Assembly (NCBI RefSeq): GCF_032121415.1
Contig: NZ_CP135079.1
Coordinates: forward strand, 4,774,001 to 4,838,000
Source of the DNA: Streptomyces parvus
Lineage (GTDB): Bacteria > Actinomycetota > Actinomycetes > Streptomycetales > Streptomycetaceae
DNA: 64,000 nucleotides
Direction of reading: 5' to 3'
Shown here in pieces: positions 51,730-60,439 of the stretch. Within the stretch, counting starts at the first letter, position 1. Each line of letters opens with the position of its first letter. Below the pieces are notes generated by a model that saw nothing but the letters and a program-made list of their open reading frames with translations, ran no database searches and was not told where the DNA came from. The translations under genes and the position numbers were made by a program.

Positions 51730-53001
51730 CTAAGGCGTGTCGGGCGCCGCGTCCGTGCCGTACCCCGTGTCCGAACCGTCGCGCGCGCCCTCGGGCAGCT
51801 CCGGGCGGGTGTACGCGGACAGCGGGGTGCCGCCGGGGTCGGGGCGTACGGCCCCCAGCAGCGGGTTCGACGCCAGCGGTGACACCTTGACCTTCGCGCC
51901 GGGGCGGGGCGCCTGCACCACCAGGCCGTCGCCGATGTACAGCGCCACATGGGTCGCCTTCGGGAAGTAGACCACCAGGTCTCCGGGGCGCAGCGCGGAC
52001 ACCGGCACCCGCGGGAGCCGCTTCCACTGCTCCTGCGAGGTGCGCGGGATCGTACGCCCCGCCGTCGACCAGGCCCGGGACGTGAGGCCGGAGCAGTCGA
52101 AGGAGTCGGGGCCCTCGGCGCCCCACACGTACGGCTTGCCGATCTGCCGGACCGCGTACGCGACCGCGTCGCCGCCCTGCCGGGTGGGCGGCCGGGCGGA
52201 GCTGAGCGCCCCGGAGGCCACCAGCTCGCGCTGGGCCTTGTCCACACCCTGCTGTTCGAGACCGGCGAGCTGGGCGATCTGTTCCTCGGAGAGCGTGGCC
52301 AGCAGCCCTTCGACCTCCCTGAGCCTGCCGTTCACGGCGTCGCGCTGCTTCTTCTGCCGCGCGGCGAGCTTCTTCTGCTGGTCCAGCGCCTTGCGGGAGG
52401 CGGCGGCCAACTGGTCGGCGCGCCGGGCGGAGTCGGTGAGCCGGTCCACCGTCGCCGCGCGGTTCGCCGCCAGCCGCCCCACGACATGGCTCTGGTCCAG
52501 GGCCCGCTGGGGATCGTGCGCCAGCAGCAGCCGGAGGTACGCGGAGAACTCCGTACGCCCCCGGTACTGCTCCCGGGCCAGCCGCCCGGCGTCCCCGCGG
52601 CTCACCTCCAGCGCGGCCCGCGCCTTCGCCAGGTCCGCGTTCACCTTCTTCAGCTGGGCGGTGCGCTGCTTCAGCTTCTCGGCGGTGGCGGTGTAGGCCT
52701 CGCCGGCCTCCTCCGCCGCCTGGTAGCGGGTCTGAAGCTCGCGGAGCAGGGCGACGACGCTTCTGGGGGCCTCGGGGGCGGCGAGGGCGGTCCCGGCGTC
52801 GACCTCCGCCGCGTCCGGGTCCGTCGTGTCCGTGTCCGTGTCGGCGTCCGGCGTTTCCGCGTTCGCGTCCGTGGTGTCCGTCGCGCCGGTCTCCTCGGAC
52901 GGTACGGGGCCGGGCTCGGCCGAAGCGACGGTGGCCGACGAGACCGTGAGCGCCGTGGTCAGCACGGCCGTGCAGACCGTGCGCAAGAGCCTGCCTGACA
53001 C
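51730..53001 (-). CDS. Secreted NlpC/P60 peptidoglycan endopeptidase
   Basis: A 423-residue cell-wall hydrolase. GTG 53001 follows GGAGG. Signal peptide (residues 1-28, ending ATVASAEP), an Asp/Thr-rich acidic stretch (35-70), two long coiled coils (about 85-240; RSVVALLRELQTRYQAAEEAGE), then the NlpC/P60 domain with catalytic Cys in DSFDCSGLTSRAW and His in VVYFPKATHVALYIG. It cleaves stem peptides. Downstream of the pseudokinase gene on the same strand with a 168-bp gap. Confidence 0.92.
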   Translation of the reverse strand: MSGRLLRTVCTAVLTTALTVSSATVASAEPGPVPSEETGATDTTDANAETPDADTDTDTTDPDAAEVDAGTALAAPEAPRSVVALLRELQTRYQAAEEAGEAYTATAEKLKQRTAQLKKVNADLAKARAALEVSRGDAGRLAREQYRGRTEFSAYLRLLLAHDPQRALDQSHVVGRLAANRAATVDRLTDSARRADQLAAASRKALDQQKKLAARQKKQRDAVNGRLREVEGLLATLSEEQIAQLAGLEQQGVDKAQRELVASGALSSARPPTRQGGDAVAYAVRQIGKPYVWGAEGPDSFDCSGLTSRAWSTAGRTIPRTSQEQWKRLPRVPVSALRPGDLVVYFPKATHVALYIGDGLVVQAPRPGAKVKVSPLASNPLLGAVRPDPGGTPLSAYTRPELPEGARDGSDTGYGTDAAPDTP

Positions 53002-53169
53002 GACATCACCTCCGTGACGAGGACGCGGCCCGGCAACGGACCCGTCCACAAGTGAACGAATCCTATGAATCCGGTCACTCGGTGGCGGGTGATGCAAGCA
53101 CCGCGCGGCGCGCCGCCCGGGGCATCCCCCGGACGGCGGGCGGTGATGACGCGAGGGTGCCGGCCGGCC

Positions 53170-55944
53170 TCAGGCCACCGGGAAGGCGTAGAAGGACCGG
53201 TCCCGCTGGACGACGACGGTCCTGCCGAAGGCGAGCGTCCGGTACGAGGCGCGGACCGTCTCCCCCTTCGGATCGGCCGACCCGATGTCCTGGAACTTCC
53301 ACAGCCGCTCGCCGTCGGCCGCCGAGAACGCCGTGACCTGGATGGCGTCGGCGGCGATCAGGGTCTTCTCGCTGCTGCTCAGCGTGAGCGAGGGGGCGGG
53401 CCCGGTGCCCGGGACCTCGGTGGAGCGGCGCCACACGAGCCGGCCGCTCTCCCGCTCCACCGCGCCGACCAGCCGGCTGCGTTCGGTGGTGTGGATCAGC
53501 GGTCCGGCGATCAGCGGGGTGCCGAACCACGAACCGTCACTGCCCTCGACGCGCCACAGCGGCTTCGTCGTGTCCGCCTCGAAGGCCTGGAGGTCCTGGC
53601 CGACCGCCGCGTACAGCGTTCCGTCCTCGTCGCCGGCGGTGGCGGCCTCCAGGGAGGCCGCGCCGTACTGCCTGGTCCACAGCAGCTTGCCGGTCTTCTG
53701 GTCGAACGAGCGGACCGACCCCTTCCCCTTGGCCTTCTTGACCTCGGCCGCCGTCAGACTGGCCGCGTCCTGCCGGACGAGGACGTCGGCGGAGCGCTCC
53801 GCGACCACCCGGTAGGCGGGGGTGCCGGGGGCGCGGCCCGCGGGCACGGGGGTGCGCCACAGCTCCTTGCGCCGCACGATGTCGTACGCGAAGAAGTAGG
53901 CCTCGACGACTTCCTTGTCCCTGCCCTTCTTCTTGCCCTTCTTCGGCTTCGGGGCCTTCACGGTGACCGTGTGCGACCCGGTGAACCAGATGACCGGCCC
54001 GGAACTCCCGGCCAGCCGCCCGACGGTGAGCCCGGGCAGGTCGTCGAAGGCCTCGGTGAAGCGCACGCGGTGCACGACCTTGCCGTTCTTCGGCGACAGC
54101 CACAGGAACTCGCTCGGGCTCGCCACGAAGACCAGATCGGCGCCCGCCGCCAGCGCGGCCTGCCCCTTCGCCCCGTCCGCGCGCTGCCACAGCCGCTTGC
54201 CGGTGCGCAGATCCACGGCGCTGGCCTGGCTCTCGCTGGTCACCACGAGCAGCTTGTCCTGCCAGAGCGCGGTGGTGAGCGGGGATGACTCGGAGGCCGG
54301 GTGCGTGTAGATCCAGCGCGGTTCGGGGGCCTGGCCGGGGAGCGTACGGCGGGGCTTGGGCGCGGGCTTGTCGTCCGTCGCCCGGGCGGTGTCACCGGAC
54401 CCGAGCGCGGCGACCGAACCGCCGCCCACGATCAGCCCGCCGACGGCCGCCGCCGCGATGGTCAGCAGGGTCCGGCGGCTCGCGGCGGGGTCGGGCGCCG
54501 GGGCCGGGGCGGGCGGCAGCGGCAACGACACCATCGGCCCCTGGCCGGGACCGCCCGGACCCGCGGGCCCGGCCGGGAGCGCGGCGGCGGGGTACGGGGC
54601 GGGCCCGCCGTGCGTGGGGCCGGGCTGCGGGGTGACGGGTGCGGCGGGCAGGGCGAGCGGCGCGGCGGGCTGTGCGGGGTGCGCGGCCGGGGCGGGCGCG
54701 GTGAGTCCGTGGGGGAGCGCGAGCTGGGTGGTGGGCCGGTCGTTCTGCGGCGGCCGGGGCCCGGTGTCGAGGAACCGGGTGGTGCCCCGGTCCTCGTCGG
54801 CGTCCCCGCTCCCGGCGGGCGCGGGCGCGTCGGCGACTCCCGAGGGTGCGGGGGCGTCGGTGGGCTTCTGGAACGCGGGCGCGTCCGTCGGCCGGGCGTC
54901 CCCCGGCTCCGGGGCCGTGCGCGCGCCCTCCGGCTCCCGGAGCGTCCGGGGGTCCTCGGGCCGGGCGTCCTCAGGAGCGGCGGAGGCGTCGGCCTTCCCG
55001 GGCTCCCTCGCCGCGCCCCCCTCCTCCGGCGCCTCCAGGGCCAGGACCCGCGCCTCCTGGTCCGCGACCGCCGCCGCGAGCGGTTCGGGAAGCCAGCCGC
55101 CCCGGGCGAGGCCCGCCGCGCCCTCCAGGGCCAGTTCGGCGGCGACCGCGCCGGCCGTGGGCCGCTGATCCGGGTCCTTCGCCAGGCAGTTCGCGATCAG
55201 CCCGCGCAACTCCTCTGGTACAGAGCCGAGTTCGGGCTCGTCCTCGGCGATCCGGCGGGTGGCCTCCTCGGCCGGTCCCTCCGTGAACGGGGTCGTCCCG
55301 GTCGCCGCGTACGCCAGGAGCAGCCCCAGGACGAACAGATCGGAGGCGGCGGAGACCTCCTTGCCCTCGATCTGCTCGGGCGTCAGATAGCCCAGCCGTA
55401 CCGACAGCTGGCCGCCCGGGCCGGCCTCCGCCGACGCGGCGGCGCCCAGCGGGCCGAAGGCGGTGAGGCGGGGGCCGTCGGCGGCCAGCAGCACCGTGCC
55501 GGGGGCCAGGCCCTGGAGCACGGACCCGGCGGCGTGCACCCGGGAGAGGATCTCGGCGATGCCCGCGCCCAGTATCCGCAGCGCCCGCTCGGGCAGCGGA
55601 CCGGCGATGGAGACCGCCTCGGCCAGCGGCAGCGCGGGGACGTAACCCGCCGCGGTCCACAGGGGTTCCGCCGCGTCCGCCGGTGTCCCCGCCGGATCGC
55701 CGGCGGCCAGGGGCGGGGTCACCCAGCCGCCCGCGAGGCGTTCGGCGGTGCGGGCCTCGGCCCGGAAGCGGCGGCTGAAGACGGGGACCGCGGCCAGCTC
55801 GGGGCGCGCGGCGGTGATGAGGGCCGTCTCGCCGGACGCGAGGTCGCGGGCCACGTACCGCACGGCGCTCGCGCCTTCGTCGAAGCGGGCCAGCGCGGTG
55901 AAGCGGCCGAAGCGGCGTGGATCGTCCTGACGCAGCGCCTCCAT
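53170..55944 (-). CDS. Membrane pseudokinase with PQQ-type beta-propeller
   Basis: A 924-residue protein. The N-terminal kinase fold (residues 10-270) is degenerate: the VAIK lysine is replaced (TALITAARPE), HRDLKPxN reads LQGLAPGT and DFG reads AFG, while LTPEQIEGKEVSAASDLFVLGLLLAYAATG keeps the activation-segment and helix-F pattern. A Pro/Ala-rich cytoplasmic linker (280-470) precedes one membrane helix (RRTLLTIAAAAVGGLIVGGG), and the exterior holds a PQQ/WD-type propeller (repeats of the form LLVVTSES...AVDLRTGKRLWQ). It should not phosphorylate; it may bind ligand or recruit partners. Start ATG 55944 has a normal kinase opening (RFGRFTALARFDEG). Confidence 0.88.
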   Translation of the reverse strand: MEALRQDDPRRFGRFTALARFDEGASAVRYVARDLASGETALITAARPELAAVPVFSRRFRAEARTAERLAGGWVTPPLAAGDPAGTPADAAEPLWTAAGYVPALPLAEAVSIAGPLPERALRILGAGIAEILSRVHAAGSVLQGLAPGTVLLAADGPRLTAFGPLGAAASAEAGPGGQLSVRLGYLTPEQIEGKEVSAASDLFVLGLLLAYAATGTTPFTEGPAEEATRRIAEDEPELGSVPEELRGLIANCLAKDPDQRPTAGAVAAELALEGAAGLARGGWLPEPLAAAVADQEARVLALEAPEEGGAAREPGKADASAAPEDARPEDPRTLREPEGARTAPEPGDARPTDAPAFQKPTDAPAPSGVADAPAPAGSGDADEDRGTTRFLDTGPRPPQNDRPTTQLALPHGLTAPAPAAHPAQPAAPLALPAAPVTPQPGPTHGGPAPYPAAALPAGPAGPGGPGQGPMVSLPLPPAPAPAPDPAASRRTLLTIAAAAVGGLIVGGGSVAALGSGDTARATDDKPAPKPRRTLPGQAPEPRWIYTHPASESSPLTTALWQDKLLVVTSESQASAVDLRTGKRLWQRADGAKGQAALAAGADLVFVASPSEFLWLSPKNGKVVHRVRFTEAFDDLPGLTVGRLAGSSGPVIWFTGSHTVTVKAPKPKKGKKKGRDKEVVEAYFFAYDIVRRKELWRTPVPAGRAPGTPAYRVVAERSADVLVRQDAASLTAAEVKKAKGKGSVRSFDQKTGKLLWTRQYGAASLEAATAGDEDGTLYAAVGQDLQAFEADTTKPLWRVEGSDGSWFGTPLIAGPLIHTTERSRLVGAVERESGRLVWRRSTEVPGTGPAPSLTLSSSEKTLIAADAIQVTAFSAADGERLWKFQDIGSADPKGETVRASYRTLAFGRTVVVQRDRSFYAFPVA

Positions 55945-56073
55945 GGCGCACCCCCTTGTGACCGTCGTACGGCGACCGGATGGCCCGTCCCCGGCGCCTG
56001 ACCGTCGATCTTAGGGCCTGCGTCGGGGCCTGTATCCCGAAGGGGCGGCCCCGGCCGCCGCCCGGTCGCGGGG

Positions 56074-56349
56074 TCAGTCGCCGCGCGGCGGCTTGGACCA
56101 GGGCCACTTGAGCGTGCGGTGCTCACGGCCGCCGGGGGCGTACTCGTACACCCAGCCGCGCTGGAGCCCGAGCCGCCTGGTGTAGCCGGCCGGGACCCGC
56201 TGGTAGGCGTACACCGTGGCGGGGCCGCCGTCGGGGGAGGGCACCGGGACCTCGTACCACTTCGGCGGATGGCCGGTCGGGCCCAGCAGGACCGGCAGGA
56301 CCCGGCCGTCCAGGGGGCCGCCGCGGAAAGGGGTGTTCTCGCTCTTCAC
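56074..56349 (-). CDS. Small conserved protein of unknown function
   Basis: A 91-residue protein (FRGGPLDGRVLPVLLGPTGHPPKWYEVPVP...YAYQRVPAGYTRR) with no recognised domain, basic C-terminus, no signal peptide. Conserved-looking codon use supports coding. GTG 56349 has CAGACT 6 nt upstream and no Shine-Dalgarno (leaderless pattern). Confidence 0.68.
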   Translation of the reverse strand: MKSENTPFRGGPLDGRVLPVLLGPTGHPPKWYEVPVPSPDGGPATVYAYQRVPAGYTRRLGLQRGWVYEYAPGGREHRTLKWPWSKPPRGD

Positions 56350-56353
56350 CCGG

Positions 56354-57130
56354 TCAGTCTGACGCAGGGGGCGCGGGGAGCAGGTGCGCCGCCTCCGCGA
56401 CGATGGGAATCACCCGTTCCGCCAGCTGTCCGGCCGGTCCCTCGGAGGTCTCCAGGGCCAGCAGGTCGTTCACCACCGCGGCGGTCTCCGGATCGGTGGC
56501 GGCGGTCGCGGCGAGCAGGGCGATGAGGTGGTCGACCAGCCAGCCGCGCAGCTCGGCCGCGGCCGGCCGCTTCCCGTCGTCCAGCCACATCAGCGAGGCC
56601 GCCTCGACGGCCGCGATCCAACTGCGCACCATCATCCGCAGCCTCGGTCCGGCGGGCTGCTCCCCGGCCCCGCCCATCCGCCCGAGGTGACGCAGGATCT
56701 CGTCGGCCGCCGCCCGGCGCACCCCGTCCACGATCGTCGTCGTACGGGAGGTCTCCACGACGCTGCCGCCGCGCAGCAGGGCGCTGAACCCGGTGTCGTG
56801 CTCGTCGACGAAGCGCAGATAGCGGTCCAGCACCCGGGCGACCCGCTCGGTCGGCGGGCCCGCCGGCGGCTCGGTGAAGCACAGCGTCAGCTCGTCGGCC
56901 GCCGAGCCGAGAGCGGCCTCGTACAACTGCTGCCGGCCGCCCGGGAAGTAGCGGTAGACGAGCGGCCGGGACACGCCGGCCGCCACCGCCACCTCGTCGA
57001 GCGACACCTCGTCGGGCGCCCGGTGGGCGAAGAGGCCGAGCGCGGCGAGCAGCAGCTGGGCGCGGCGCTCCTCGACGCTGAGCCTCCGGTACGTCGCCCG
57101 GGGCGGCGGGACTGCGGCGGTGGACGTCAT
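56354..57130 (-). CDS. TetR-family regulator
   Basis: A 258-residue regulator: N-terminal helix-turn-helix (RRAQLLLAALGLFAHRAPDEVSLDEVAVAAGVSRPLVYRYFPGGRQQLYEAAL) and a ligand domain. It is encoded 34 bp downstream of the AurF-like gene and has its own -10-like TAGGCT 7 nt before ATG 57130. It probably controls the divergent diiron genes through the repeats at 58126-58251. Confidence 0.88.
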   Translation of the reverse strand: MTSTAAVPPPRATYRRLSVEERRAQLLLAALGLFAHRAPDEVSLDEVAVAAGVSRPLVYRYFPGGRQQLYEAALGSAADELTLCFTEPPAGPPTERVARVLDRYLRFVDEHDTGFSALLRGGSVVETSRTTTIVDGVRRAAADEILRHLGRMGGAGEQPAGPRLRMMVRSWIAAVEAASLMWLDDGKRPAAAELRGWLVDHLIALLAATAATDPETAAVVNDLLALETSEGPAGQLAERVIPIVAEAAHLLPAPPASD

Positions 57131-57164
57131 GCCACCGAGCCTAGACGCTGTCGGCCGGTACACC

Positions 57165-58100
57165 TCAGGCCAGCAGACCGGAGCTTCGCCACAGTCGGCG
57201 GCCGACGCCGTTCAGCAGCCCGATGTCGTCGAAGAAGTCGGTGAGCCGTTTCGCGCCGGACTGCATGACCTCGGCGCGGTGGCCGTTCGCCTTCACCTGG
57301 GCGACGGCCTCCCGGCGGTCCAGGCCGACGTTCTCGTACACCTGCGGGTTCACGAAGCAGACGGAGAAGACCCGGGCCGCCTCGCCGCAGCTGACCTTGG
57401 TCAGCTCCCGCTCCCAGCGCGGGGCGGTCACCATCTGGCGGCGCAGCTCCTCCCGGGCGTACCGGACGTGCCGTGCCTCCTCGATGACATGGATCCGGGT
57501 CACCCCGCGCACCAGGGTCTGCACCCGCTCGTCCGGGAAGGTGAGCCGCTGCATCCAGTCGAGGATCTCCTCGCCGAGCAGCGTCGCGGCGAACGAACCG
57601 GGGGTGGTGGAGACGGTCTTCAGGACCCGCGCGAGGTTGTGGTAGACGCGCGGCACCGGATACGTCGGGGCCCCGCCCCAGTCGATCATGCGGCCGAACA
57701 TCATCGAGTGCCGGCACTCGTCGGCTATCTCCGTGAGCGCGTAGCGGACGTGGTTGCTGGTGACGGGCTTGTCGTAGACGTGCCGGACCAGCAGCTGCAT
57801 CAGGATGATCTCGAACCAGATGCCGAGCGAGGCCAGGGCCGCCGTCTCGTGGCGCGAGAGGTCGAGCCGCTGCTCCTCGGACATGCGGTCCCACATCGGG
57901 GTCCCGTACAGCGAGAGCAGCTCCGGCGGCCAGAACCACTTGCCGTCCTCGACGGCCGCGTCCCAGTCGAGTTCGGTGTCGGGGTCGAAGGAGTGCTTGG
58001 CCGAGGATTCGAGCAGCCGCAGGGCGATCTGCTCGCGGTCGCGGAGCGGCCCGAGCGCGTCGCGGAGCACGGTCGCATCGCGAGCGGTGACGGTCGTCAT
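57165..58100 (-). CDS. AurF-like diiron oxygenase
   Basis: A 311-residue protein of the AurF/PABA N-oxygenase type: helical diiron carboxylate fold with ligands suggested by LSRHETAALASLGIWFE, EIADECRHSMMFGRMID, EEILDWMQR and IHVIEEARHVRYAREEL (three ExxxH-type motifs). Related enzymes oxidise arylamines or act in lipid and alkene chemistry. Length normal. It is divergent from a second diiron protein. Substrate unknown; no biosynthetic genes are nearby. Confidence 0.85.
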   Translation of the reverse strand: MTTVTARDATVLRDALGPLRDREQIALRLLESSAKHSFDPDTELDWDAAVEDGKWFWPPELLSLYGTPMWDRMSEEQRLDLSRHETAALASLGIWFEIILMQLLVRHVYDKPVTSNHVRYALTEIADECRHSMMFGRMIDWGGAPTYPVPRVYHNLARVLKTVSTTPGSFAATLLGEEILDWMQRLTFPDERVQTLVRGVTRIHVIEEARHVRYAREELRRQMVTAPRWERELTKVSCGEAARVFSVCFVNPQVYENVGLDRREAVAQVKANGHRAEVMQSGAKRLTDFFDDIGLLNGVGRRLWRSSGLLA

Positions 58101-58125
58101 GGCGGGAGCACCTCACAGAGGGGGA

Positions 58126-58145
58126 CCGGTGACCGGAGTCACCGG
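58126..58145. promoter_or_regulatory. Inverted repeat near the AurF-like gene start
   Basis: CCGGTGAC-CGGA-GTCACCGG, perfect 8-bp arms, 25 bp upstream of the AurF-like start codon; hairpin or operator. Confidence 0.45.
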
Positions 58146-58171
58146 AAACAGGAGTTACCGACGGTCACCCC

Positions 58172-58202
58172 TTATGAGACTGCTCGTCAGCAAGGCCGTC
58201 AA
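58172..58202 (-). promoter_or_regulatory. Candidate promoter of the AurF-like gene
   Basis: On the minus strand TTGACG (58202-58197) and TCATAA (58177-58172) are 19 bp apart, 70 bp upstream of the start codon. Confidence 0.4.
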
Positions 58203-58236
58203 TCCCTTGCACACGGTTCCGTCCGACTTGTTGACC

Positions 58237-58251
58237 CGTTGTCTACCAACG
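58237..58251. promoter_or_regulatory. Candidate TetR operator
   Basis: CGTTG-TCTAC-CAACG, a perfect short dyad directly after TTGACC (58231-58236, a possible -35) in the divergent diiron promoter region; the TTGTCTACCAA core is of TetR type. Confidence 0.5.
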
Positions 58252-58351
58252 TGTGAACCTGCCGGGGAGGCGGCTGAAGCGAGCGCTCAACTGCCCACGA
58301 CGTCACGGAACTTGTCGTTCACGTCCCGCTGTCCGAGCGAAGGAGCCGTCC

Positions 58352-59461
58352 GTGTCCACTCATGAGCTCTACACCACCCCGCCCGCCGAACCGATCTGGC
58401 AGGTCCCCGCCACCGGAGCCGCCCGGTTCAGCTGGGACTACGACGACGGCCGCGAACGCCTCCTCGCCCTCTACCAGAAGGGAAAGGACAAGCAGTGGGA
58501 CGGCAACAAGCGCATCGACTGGTCCCTGGAGGTCGACCCCACCGACCCGCTCGGCACCCCCGACGAGGCGCTCACCCTGTACGGCACCCCGCACTGGGCG
58601 AAGATGACGGAGAAGGACCGGGGCGAGCTGCGCAAGCACTACACCTCCTGGCAGTTCAGCCAGTTCCTCCACGGCGAGCAGGGCGCGATGGTCTGTGCGG
58701 CGCGCATCGTGGAGTCCGTCCCCGACCTCGACGCCAAGTTCTACTCCGCCACCCAGACCATGGACGAGGCCCGGCACGCCGAGATCTACGGCCGCTTCCT
58801 GCACGAGAAGATCGGCATGCTCTACCCGGTCAACGACAACCTCCAGGGGCTGCTGGGCGACACCCTGCGCGACTCCCGCTGGGACATGCCCTACCTCGGC
58901 ATGCAGGTCCTGATCGAGGGCCTGGCGCTGGCCGCCTTCGGGATGATCCGCGACACGACGACCAAGCCGCTGCCCAAGCAGATCCTCGCGTACGTCATGC
59001 AGGACGAGGCCCGGCACGTCGCCTTCGGGCGGATGGCGCTGCGCGACTACTACAAGCAGCTGAGCGACGCCGAACTGCGCGAGCGAGAGGAGTTCGTCAT
59101 CGAGGGCTGCTACCTGATGCGGGACCGGCTCAGCGGGGTCGAGGTCCTGGAGAACTTCGGCATCGGCAAGCAGGAGGCGAAGGACCTCTCGGAACACTCG
59201 GAGTACCTCCAGCTCTTCCGGAAGCTGCTCTTCAGCCGCATCGTCCCGTGCGTCAAGGACATCGGCCTGTGGGGCCCGCGCCTCCAGAAGGCGTACGTCG
59301 ACATGGGCGTCCTCGAACTCGGCGACTCCAGCCTCGACCTGCTGATGTCCCAGGACGAGGAGATAGCCGAGCAGCTTGACCGGGACCGCTTCGCCGCCGA
59401 GGAGGGGGCCCGGGTGGCGGAGGTCGCGGAGGCGATCGAGGAAGGCGGCGCGGCGGCCTGA
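58352..59461 (+). CDS. Ferritin-like diiron protein
   Basis: A 369-residue ferritin-like protein with two duplicated iron motifs, TMDEARHAEIYGR and MQDEARHVAFGRM (ExxH pairs), and acidic ligands in SQFLHGEQGAMVCAA and LIEGLALAAFGM. GTG 58352 follows AAGGAG. Related to diiron oxygenases or ribonucleotide-reductase-like proteins. It shares the sequence pattern DPxxLY-GTPxW near the start with the AurF-like protein (GTPHWAKMTEKDRGELRKH versus GTPMWDRMSEEQRLDLSRH), so the two are paralogous. Confidence 0.85.
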   Translation: MSTHELYTTPPAEPIWQVPATGAARFSWDYDDGRERLLALYQKGKDKQWDGNKRIDWSLEVDPTDPLGTPDEALTLYGTPHWAKMTEKDRGELRKHYTSWQFSQFLHGEQGAMVCAARIVESVPDLDAKFYSATQTMDEARHAEIYGRFLHEKIGMLYPVNDNLQGLLGDTLRDSRWDMPYLGMQVLIEGLALAAFGMIRDTTTKPLPKQILAYVMQDEARHVAFGRMALRDYYKQLSDAELREREEFVIEGCYLMRDRLSGVEVLENFGIGKQEAKDLSEHSEYLQLFRKLLFSRIVPCVKDIGLWGPRLQKAYVDMGVLELGDSSLDLLMSQDEEIAEQLDRDRFAAEEGARVAEVAEAIEEGGAAA

Positions 59462-59584
59462 GACCGGGACGGCCGAACCGCCTCGCGGGGGCATGGCCCC
59501 TGTCGCACGGGGCGTTCCTCTCGACCTGATACCGAAATCGGCCGCATCGAAATTCCGTTCGCAAACCTGTCGTACCGTGAGCGC

Positions 59585-60427
59585 ATGACCACCCCGCCGC
59601 ATCCGCCGCAGAGCCCGTACGGGCCGCCGCACCCGCAGAACCCGTACGGCGGCCCGCCGCCGGTCGCGCCGGGAGCCGTGCCGCACCAGCAGCCCTACGG
59701 CTATCCGCAGCAGCCCCCGCCCCAGCAGGGCGGCTGGGGGCAGCCAGGACCTGCGGGCACGGGCGGCGGCTGGCCGCCCCAGGGCCCGCGGCCCCCGCGC
59801 CGCAAGCGGACCGGGCTGATCGTCGGGATCGCGGTCGGCGCGGTCCTGGCCGCGGGCGGGATCGTCTTCGGCGTCACCCAGCTCGCCGACAAGGGCGCCG
59901 ACCTGGTGTACCCGAAGGCGGAGTACGAACTCGTCGTGCAGAAGAAGCTCCTGGACGGCGAGTTCAGCCTGGAGCAGGACCTCTCGAAGACCGAGGGCGA
60001 GGAGATCGAGAAGACCCCCGACGCCAGCATCCGGGATGCCGAGGCGGTCGTCGCGCACTACACCTCTGCCAAGGGTGGCGCGTTGGTGCTCTCGGGGATG
60101 TACGGGCGGCTGGCCAGCCCCGACTTCATGCGCGGCAAGATCATGGAGGGGGCGGCGGAGGCCGACGGCGCGACGCTCGTCGTGCGCCCCAGGGAGTTCC
60201 GGCCCGAGGGGCACGCCATCACGGTCGAGTGCCAGGTCGTGCAGTCGAAGGAGTCCGGCGGCCTCGTCAACATCCCCATGTGCGCCTGGGGCGACGACAA
60301 CACCGCCGCCATGATCGGGGTGATCCGCCCGGAGACGCTGCTCAAGGACCCGAAGTCCATCGACCTGGCGGCGGTCGCGGAGGAGACGGCCAAGATCCGC
60401 GAGGAGATCCGGCGGCCGATCGGCTGA
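59585..60427 (+). CDS. Proline-rich single-pass membrane protein
   Basis: A 280-residue protein: a Pro/Gly/Gln-rich cytoplasmic N-terminus (residues 1-70), basic patch (PPRRKRTG), one transmembrane helix (LIVGIAVGAVLAAGGIVFGV) and a 185-residue exterior domain (AEYELVVQKKLLDGEFS; VECQVVQSKESGGLVNIPMCAWGDDNTAAMI). This layout is common in Streptomyces envelope proteins; function unknown. TACCGT lies 6 nt before the start with no Shine-Dalgarno. Confidence 0.75.
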   Translation: MTTPPHPPQSPYGPPHPQNPYGGPPPVAPGAVPHQQPYGYPQQPPPQQGGWGQPGPAGTGGGWPPQGPRPPRRKRTGLIVGIAVGAVLAAGGIVFGVTQLADKGADLVYPKAEYELVVQKKLLDGEFSLEQDLSKTEGEEIEKTPDASIRDAEAVVAHYTSAKGGALVLSGMYGRLASPDFMRGKIMEGAAEADGATLVVRPREFRPEGHAITVECQVVQSKESGGLVNIPMCAWGDDNTAAMIGVIRPETLLKDPKSIDLAAVAEETAKIREEIRRPIG

Positions 60428-60439
60428 CCGCCGGTCAGC
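60423..60439. terminator. Short hairpin holding both convergent stop codons
   Basis: GCTGACC-GCC-GGTCAGC, 7-bp arms. TGA of the membrane-protein gene and TGA of the amidase (minus strand) both lie within the arms. Confidence 0.5.

Noticed and set aside
53002..53169. Possible c-di-AMP (ydaO) riboswitch upstream of the NlpC/P60 gene
   Set aside because: Such riboswitches precede cell-wall hydrolase genes in Streptomyces, but I cannot identify the conserved core here.
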